A stretch of 64,000 nt of DNA, from NCBI RefSeq assembly GCF_029946505.1, contig NZ_JARZHG010000004.1, forward strand, positions 1-64,000. Direction: 5' to 3'. The notes beneath the pieces were generated by a model. That model was not told the origin of the DNA, searched no databases, and saw nothing but the letters and a program-made list of their open reading frames with translations. Each line of letters starts with the position of its first letter. Position 1 is the first letter of the stretch. This document shows, piece after piece, positions 59,968 through 64,000 of the stretch. The DNA is from Polyangium sp. y55x31. Lineage in GTDB: Bacteria; Myxococcota_A; Polyangia; Polyangiales; Polyangiaceae. The position numbers and the translations under genes are program-made.

Positions 59968-61415
59968 AACTCCCGGGGGCGATAGCCCCCCTTCGACGGA
60001 GGTTTTGCCGTCCGGCTCGTCGTGGCCGTCGAAACGGGCGCCGCGGGCTTCGCCGCCGCGGGCTGCGCCGTCCCCGCGGACGCCGCATTCGCCGCATTCG
60101 CCGACGACGCCGCGGGCGCCACCACGGACGCGGAAGGCGGCGCCGCGGCCGCCGTCACGGGCGGCGCCAGCGTCTCGACCCGTGCGCCCTCTGCGGCCGG
60201 CGCCTCGCTCGGCAAATGGGCGTCCGTCGGCGGCTTCCCATAACGCATCCACACGAACACCGCGAGCGCCGCCACTGCCCCCGCGCCGACCGAAATGAAA
60301 ATCCCCCGGAACGACCTCTTCTTCGACGCCTCGACGTCCGCATCCCGCATGCTCGTCAGCGTCGTGCGCGCCGGCGTCGAGGGCACCGGCAGCGCCGCCT
60401 CCTTGCTCCCCGTCCCCGTCCCCGATCCCGTCACGCCCGAAATGCCCGACACCAGTGACCGCCGACTCTCCGGGGCGAGCGCCGACGGCGCGCGGTGCAC
60501 GTTGATCGCCCGGACATACGCCGCCACCGCGCGATGATTCGCCAGCACGACCCCTTCCGCGCGCGCGGCCGCCTCCAATGCCTCGGCGAATTCGGCGGCG
60601 CTCGTATATCGATCGTCGGGGTTTTTCTCCAGCGCCTTCAAGCAAGCGCGCGCGATGCCCTCGGGCACCTCCGGGATCACCTCGCGCGGCGAGACGGCCG
60701 CGCCCTCGGTGATCTGGTACATCATCGCGACCTCGCTATCGCCCTGCACGAGCCGCCGACAAGCGAGCATCTCCCACAAAACCGCCCCCGCCGCATACAC
60801 GTCCGTGCGCTGATCGAGCGCCTTCGAACGAATCTGCTCGGGCGCCATGTACGGCACCTTCCCCTTCACCGTCCCCGTCCGCGTGCTCGAAAGCCGCGAA
60901 TCGGCGCGCGCGACCCCGAAATCCGTGAGCTTGGCGATGCCGTCCGTGCTCACGAGGATGTTTTGCGGCGACACATCGCGGTGCACGATGTGCAGCGGCA
61001 CGCCGCTCTCGTCCGTGAGCTCGTGCGCGGCATCGAGGCCCGCGAGCGCGTCGAGGAAGATCCGGAGCCCGATGTCGAGCGGCACGCGATCGCGCTGACG
61101 AACGGCGCGCCGCAGGACCTGCTGCAGGCTCGGCCCCTCGATGTATTCCATCACGAGCGAGAGCGTGCCGGCCTCGTTCTCGGTCACGTCGAGCGTCGCG
61201 ACCACGTTCGGGTGCCGGATCCGCGCGGCGAGCCGGGCTTCGTCGAGGAACATCGCGACGAACTCCGGCTCCTTGGCGAGGTGCGGGTGCATCTCCTTCA
61301 CGGCGACGAGCCGTTCGAACCCGCCGAGGCCGTGGGCACGCGCGAGGTAGACCGTGGCCATGCCGCCGGACGCGATCTCGGCGAGCTTGTCGTAACGGCC
61401 GCTCTCGGATGCCAT
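59964..61415 (-). CDS. membrane Ser/Thr protein kinase (483 aa)
   Basis: Hanks kinase with Gly loop ASGGMATVYL, Lys40 (VAVKEM), HRDVSPQN with Asp147 and DFG (165-167). HRDVSPQN (Ser for Lys) is typical of the myxobacterial subtype. After the kinase domain comes a Ser/Thr/Gly-rich linker, one transmembrane helix (residues 371-390) and an Ala/Pro-rich periplasmic tail of 90 residues without a domain. The frame extends far upstream in shadow sequence; ATG 61415 gives a normal kinase start. It is translationally coupled to the TPR/PEGA gene. Confidence 0.9.
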   Translation of the reverse strand: MASESGRYDKLAEIASGGMATVYLARAHGLGGFERLVAVKEMHPHLAKEPEFVAMFLDEARLAARIRHPNVVATLDVTENEAGTLSLVMEYIEGPSLQQVLRRAVRQRDRVPLDIGLRIFLDALAGLDAAHELTDESGVPLHIVHRDVSPQNILVSTDGIAKLTDFGVARADSRLSSTRTGTVKGKVPYMAPEQIRSKALDQRTDVYAAGAVLWEMLACRRLVQGDSEVAMMYQITEGAAVSPREVIPEVPEGIARACLKALEKNPDDRYTSAAEFAEALEAAARAEGVVLANHRAVAAYVRAINVHRAPSALAPESRRSLVSGISGVTGSGTGTGSKEAALPVPSTPARTTLTSMRDADVEASKKRSFRGIFISVGAGAVAALAVFVWMRYGKPPTDAHLPSEAPAAEGARVETLAPPVTAAAAPPSASVVAPAASSANAANAASAGTAQPAAAKPAAPVSTATTSRTAKPPSKGGYRPREL

Positions 61416-61489
61416 CCGGGACAGGGTACACGAGGAGCCCCGATCTCTGGAAGTCCTCTGCACGAGCCGTCGCGGCCCGTCACGCGCGG

Positions 61490-62614
61490 CTAATCGTCGT
61501 TCCCGCCGCCGGGCGGCTCCTTGTCGATGTGCACGTGCGACGCGTTCGACAGCTTGCTCATCGTCGACGAATCGTTGTCCCGGATCCCGTCGTTGTTCTT
61601 GTCCGGGTTCTTCGCGTCGGGCCGCGGCAAGTCCGTATTGCCCGAATGCAGCGCCGTCGGCCCTTTTTCGAGCAGCACCATCCGCGCGCCCGTCTTCTCC
61701 TTCGCCGCGAGCGCCGCTCGATACAGGTTCATGATCGCGGTGCGGCCCGCCTGCGCGCCCCGGATGCCGTTGTAATTGCTCGGCGCCATGTCGATCGCGC
61801 CGCCGTGCTGGTGGTTCGAGTTCGGCACCTTGCTCCCGGCCGCCAGATTCCTCCGCGGGCACCGCCAGGAGCTGTTCACGGTCACCGTCTCCCCGTACTC
61901 CGCCTCCACCGCTTCGAGCAGCTTCACCATTCCGGAGTCGAGCACCAGCTTGTACTGCGCGTAATTGTTGTTGTTCAAAAACTCCGCGCGCGGCGCCGTG
62001 ATGATCCAGTCCCGGTAGGGCACGTGGAGCGTGAAGCCCGACCGGTACATCCGCGCGTCCACGTACTCCTGCCGGATGATGTCGCGCGGATCCTGCTCGA
62101 TCGTCTCCGTCATCGTCGTCGAGCGCCCGCGCGTGAGCTTCACGGTCACCTCGTATTTCACCGGCGGGTTCGGCGAACGTGACGCGCTCGTCGGCCGCTG
62201 CGCCGCCGTCACCTGCGGGACCCATGAAAACTCCGCGCCCTTGCCCTTGTTCGGCTTCGGCGTCCCGCTGTGATTGCCGACCGCCTTCACCTCCCACTCC
62301 GCGTCGGCCATCGGCGGGTTCGTCCGGACCGTCAGCTTCCGATCCTGCCCGATCAGGAAGATGAACTCCTTCGCCGGCACCCACACCTCTTTCGTGTACC
62401 GGTTCGGCGTCTTGTCGTTCTGCCCGGCTTCCGTGTAGCGGCTCTTGTATTCGAGCTTGAACCCTTGCGGGCAATCCGCGCAGGCCGCGCCGGCCTCGGA
62501 CGCGGGCATGTTCGACGCGGCCTGGTTCGCGTTCTGGAGCTGATCGGCCTTCGCGGCCTGGTCCTCCGGCCGCTCCGGCCGTGGCCGCGGAATGGGCACA
62601 TCCCCGTTACTCAC
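61490..62614 (-). CDS. M15-type peptidoglycan peptidase, candidate exported effector (374 aa)
   Basis: The C-terminal half has the full M15A zinc motif SxHxxGxAxD (Ser266-Asn-His268...Gly271...Ala273...Asp275 in SNHQHGGAIDM) and the closing HVHID (His360, His362), so it should cleave D-Ala peptides in the cell wall. The N-terminal 100 residues contain a PRPRPERP stretch and a small Cys pair and are followed by beta-rich Ig-like sequence. It has no Sec signal, so another route of export is needed. It starts with a GTG eight bases inside the upstream gene, a small protein of the type found beside type VI or related contractile systems, which makes effector status plausible. Confidence 0.72.
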   Translation of the reverse strand: MSNGDVPIPRPRPERPEDQAAKADQLQNANQAASNMPASEAGAACADCPQGFKLEYKSRYTEAGQNDKTPNRYTKEVWVPAKEFIFLIGQDRKLTVRTNPPMADAEWEVKAVGNHSGTPKPNKGKGAEFSWVPQVTAAQRPTSASRSPNPPVKYEVTVKLTRGRSTTMTETIEQDPRDIIRQEYVDARMYRSGFTLHVPYRDWIITAPRAEFLNNNNYAQYKLVLDSGMVKLLEAVEAEYGETVTVNSSWRCPRRNLAAGSKVPNSNHQHGGAIDMAPSNYNGIRGAQAGRTAIMNLYRAALAAKEKTGARMVLLEKGPTALHSGNTDLPRPDAKNPDKNNDGIRDNDSSTMSKLSNASHVHIDKEPPGGGNDD

Positions 62615-62999
62615 GACCCACCTCCTCCGCGCCCTTCGGCGCGTCCCGCTCGCGCAGCCACGTGATGGCCCGGTCCATCAATGCGCTCACCTTCTGCCAG
62701 CCGCTCGCCTCCGGGTCGTCGAGGATCTCGCGCACCCAGGGCAGCGCCGGATCTTCCTCGAAATCGGGCCCGAGCACCAGCATCAGCGAGACGTAGCGGA
62801 ACACGTCCTGCTCCGACTTGCACCCGTGACGCGCCGCGCGGTCGAGGGCCCGGTCGACGAGCGACGCAGCGCCCTCTTCGCCGAGCGTGGACCATTCCGC
62901 CGGAAAAATATCGCGGATCTGCGCGAGCACGCGCTCCCGGTACTCTTCGAGCTCCACCCGGCGCAGCGCGTCGACCTGTTCGCGAAGGATTCTCAGCAT
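62607..62999 (-). CDS. small protein resembling secretion-system-associated adaptors (130 aa)
   Basis: The pattern MLRILREQVDALRRVELEEY, LAQIRDIFPAEWSTLGEEG, RAARHGCKSEQDVFRYVSLM, LGPDFEEDPALPWVREILDD is like a group of small proteins often placed next to VgrG, PAAR or related type VI effector genes. They may act as chaperones or adaptors. This is from memory of genome contexts. It has no signal or membrane segment. It overlaps the M15 gene by eight bases, so the two are expressed together. Confidence 0.62.
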   Translation of the reverse strand: MLRILREQVDALRRVELEEYRERVLAQIRDIFPAEWSTLGEEGAASLVDRALDRAARHGCKSEQDVFRYVSLMLVLGPDFEEDPALPWVREILDDPEASGWQKVSALMDRAITWLRERDAPKGAEEVGRE

Positions 63000-63034
63000 G
63001 GCCCGGCCACAGCCTCCGAAATCACGGCGCCCCG

Positions 63035-64000
63035 CTACGGCAGCGCCATCACCTCCACCACCGCCGCCCCCTTCGCGCCCGCCTTCTTCGGCGCCACGAG
63101 CTTTCCGCTCTCGAGATCGAAGCGCCCCGCCGCCGCCTCGATCACCTTCTTCGTCTTCGCCGCGTCCACGCCCGCCCCGCTCGTCACGGACACGCGCAAA
63201 ACGCTCCGCTCGAACACCGCGGCGAGCAGCCCGATCGTGTCGATCAGCGCCTCCTCGTCGAGTTTTTCCTGGCGGAACACGACGAGCGGCTTCGCGCCCT
63301 CCTCCAGCTTGCCCTTGCCCGCCTCGGCCTTCGTGTCGCCGCCGGGCAGCGCGCCCGACCGCGCGAGCGCCGCGATCACGTTCGTCGCGATCGGCGGCGC
63401 CTCCGGCGGCGGCGTCGCGAGCAGCGAGGTCCCGCGATAAAGCTGCCACGACCGCGCGAACAACGTCGTCAGCGTGAGCGCCCCGCGCCCCGACAAACCC
63501 GCCATCCTCGCGTTGTCCCCGATCGACGCCGGCGCCACGTCCCCGAGCCGCCGCAAGAGCGTGAGCGGCTCCGGCGCGCCCTTCGCCGCCGCCACGATCC
63601 GCGCCCCGCCCGGCGCATCCGCGGCGAGCTTCTTCTGGCCCTCCAAAAGACCCTTCGCGAACGCCGCGAGCGCGCGCTCCTTGTCGGCGACGAGCCCGTG
63701 CGGCGCCACGGCCACGAGCGGAACGAGCCGCGGCGTGTCCGCCGTCGTCAGCACGATCTTGCGCCCCGCGGCCCCGTCCGCGCCCATCTCCGTCCGATCG
63801 AACGCGACGAACGTGGCCTCTTTTTCGTCGTGGCTCCCCGCCGCCACGACCTTCACGTTCGCGGGCGGCACGCCCGCCACGTCGAGCAAGAAGAGCCCCA
63901 CGAACGTCGACGACGCGCCCGGCGCGCCCACGAGCGTCACGTCGCCCTTCACGGGCCCCGAGGGCAGCCCATCTTTCGCCGCGAACGCCTCGCGCCCCCG
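63035..64000 (-). CDS. substrate-binding-like protein, 5' end beyond the window (partial)
   Basis: The frame is open to the last base, so the start lies outside. The visible part resembles a periplasmic-binding-protein-like or NMT1/SsuA-type fold: VTLVGAPGASSTFVGLFLLDVAG, ANVKVVAAGSHDEKEATFVAF, KIVLTTADTPRLVPLVAVAPHGLVA. It ends with ALP after a basic linker. The N-terminal signal and possible lipobox cannot be seen. A role as a solute receptor is likely but unproven. Confidence 0.55.
   Translation of the reverse strand, partial: RGREAFAAKDGLPSGPVKGDVTLVGAPGASSTFVGLFLLDVAGVPPANVKVVAAGSHDEKEATFVAFDRTEMGADGAAGRKIVLTTADTPRLVPLVAVAPHGLVADKERALAAFAKGLLEGQKKLAADAPGGARIVAAAKGAPEPLTLLRRLGDVAPASIGDNARMAGLSGRGALTLTTLFARSWQLYRGTSLLATPPPEAPPIATNVIAALARSGALPGGDTKAEAGKGKLEEGAKPLVVFRQEKLDEEALIDTIGLLAAVFERSVLRVSVTSGAGVDAAKTKKVIEAAAGRFDLESGKLVAPKKAGAKGAAVVEVMALP

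Overview
The window is high-GC DNA from a predatory or soil bacterium of the Myxococcota, most likely a Polyangium/Sorangium-type organism. This is inferred from gene content: many lipoproteins with tandem RCC1 or FG-GAP repeats, Cys-rich and Gly/Ser-rich linkers, C-terminal Cys-anchor tails of the MYXO-CTERM kind, three Hanks-type Ser/Thr kinases, a PilZ protein of the myxobacterial type, TPR proteins, and a sigma-54 promoter. No rRNA or tRNA gene and no CRISPR array were seen.

Layout. 1-1.4 kb: a decayed IS5-type insertion sequence followed by a small DUF6193-like gene. 1.7-11.5 kb: mostly unrecognised proteins, an A/T-richer RCC1 lipoprotein gene bracketed by 28-nt direct repeats, and a large FG-GAP surface protein. 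11.6-17.4 kb: a serine hydrolase (class C beta-lactamase fold), a second RCC1 lipoprotein, a nucleotidyltransferase and hypotheticals. 17.5-20.9 kb: a single-chain MmeI-type restriction-modification enzyme. 21-22.2 kb: cupin and Cys-rich lipoprotein.

22.4-30.7 kb is the most coherent functional region. An operon holds haem c-like lipoproteins, a TPR plus beta-barrel (DUF3570-like) protein and a DUF4266 lipoprotein ending in GCGCN. A TlpA-type thioredoxin lipoprotein is divergent from it and a five-CXXCH cytochrome lipoprotein lies nearby. Together they look like an envelope redox or electron-conduit module. The DUF4266-DUF3570 part has a candidate promoter with a 20-bp spacer carrying a dyad. 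Trehalose-phosphatase (otsB) sits inside the region.

30.7-38.5 kb: a third RCC1 lipoprotein, Nudix and transglutaminase-like genes, SnoaL-like protein, poly(A) polymerase (pcnB), a cytosolic kinase and gluQ. 38.5-41 kb: an array of 43-bp tandem repeats, and then a two-gene module (two-TM protein plus a SinR-like/Cas2-fold protein) that is flanked by ~130-bp direct repeats and is A/T-richer than its surroundings. 41-49 kb: DUF1015, a MinD/FlhG-like ATPase fused to J-like and HTH domains, a GT-C-like membrane protein, TerB-like, LysM and kinase genes, mostly co-oriented. 49-59 kb: ASH-domain MYXO-CTERM protein, a sigma-54-promoter-driven AAA+/Fis regulator that lacks GAFTGA, ATP-grasp, acyl-CoA synthetase, PilZ, TPR lipoprotein and M23 peptidase genes. 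59-64 kb: a kinase/TPR pair, an M15 peptidase coupled to a secretion-system-associated small protein, and a substrate-binding-like protein that runs off the end of the window.

All assignments come from reading the sequence; no database search was possible. Start codons were chosen from ribosome-binding sites, signal peptides and overlaps where these were informative.
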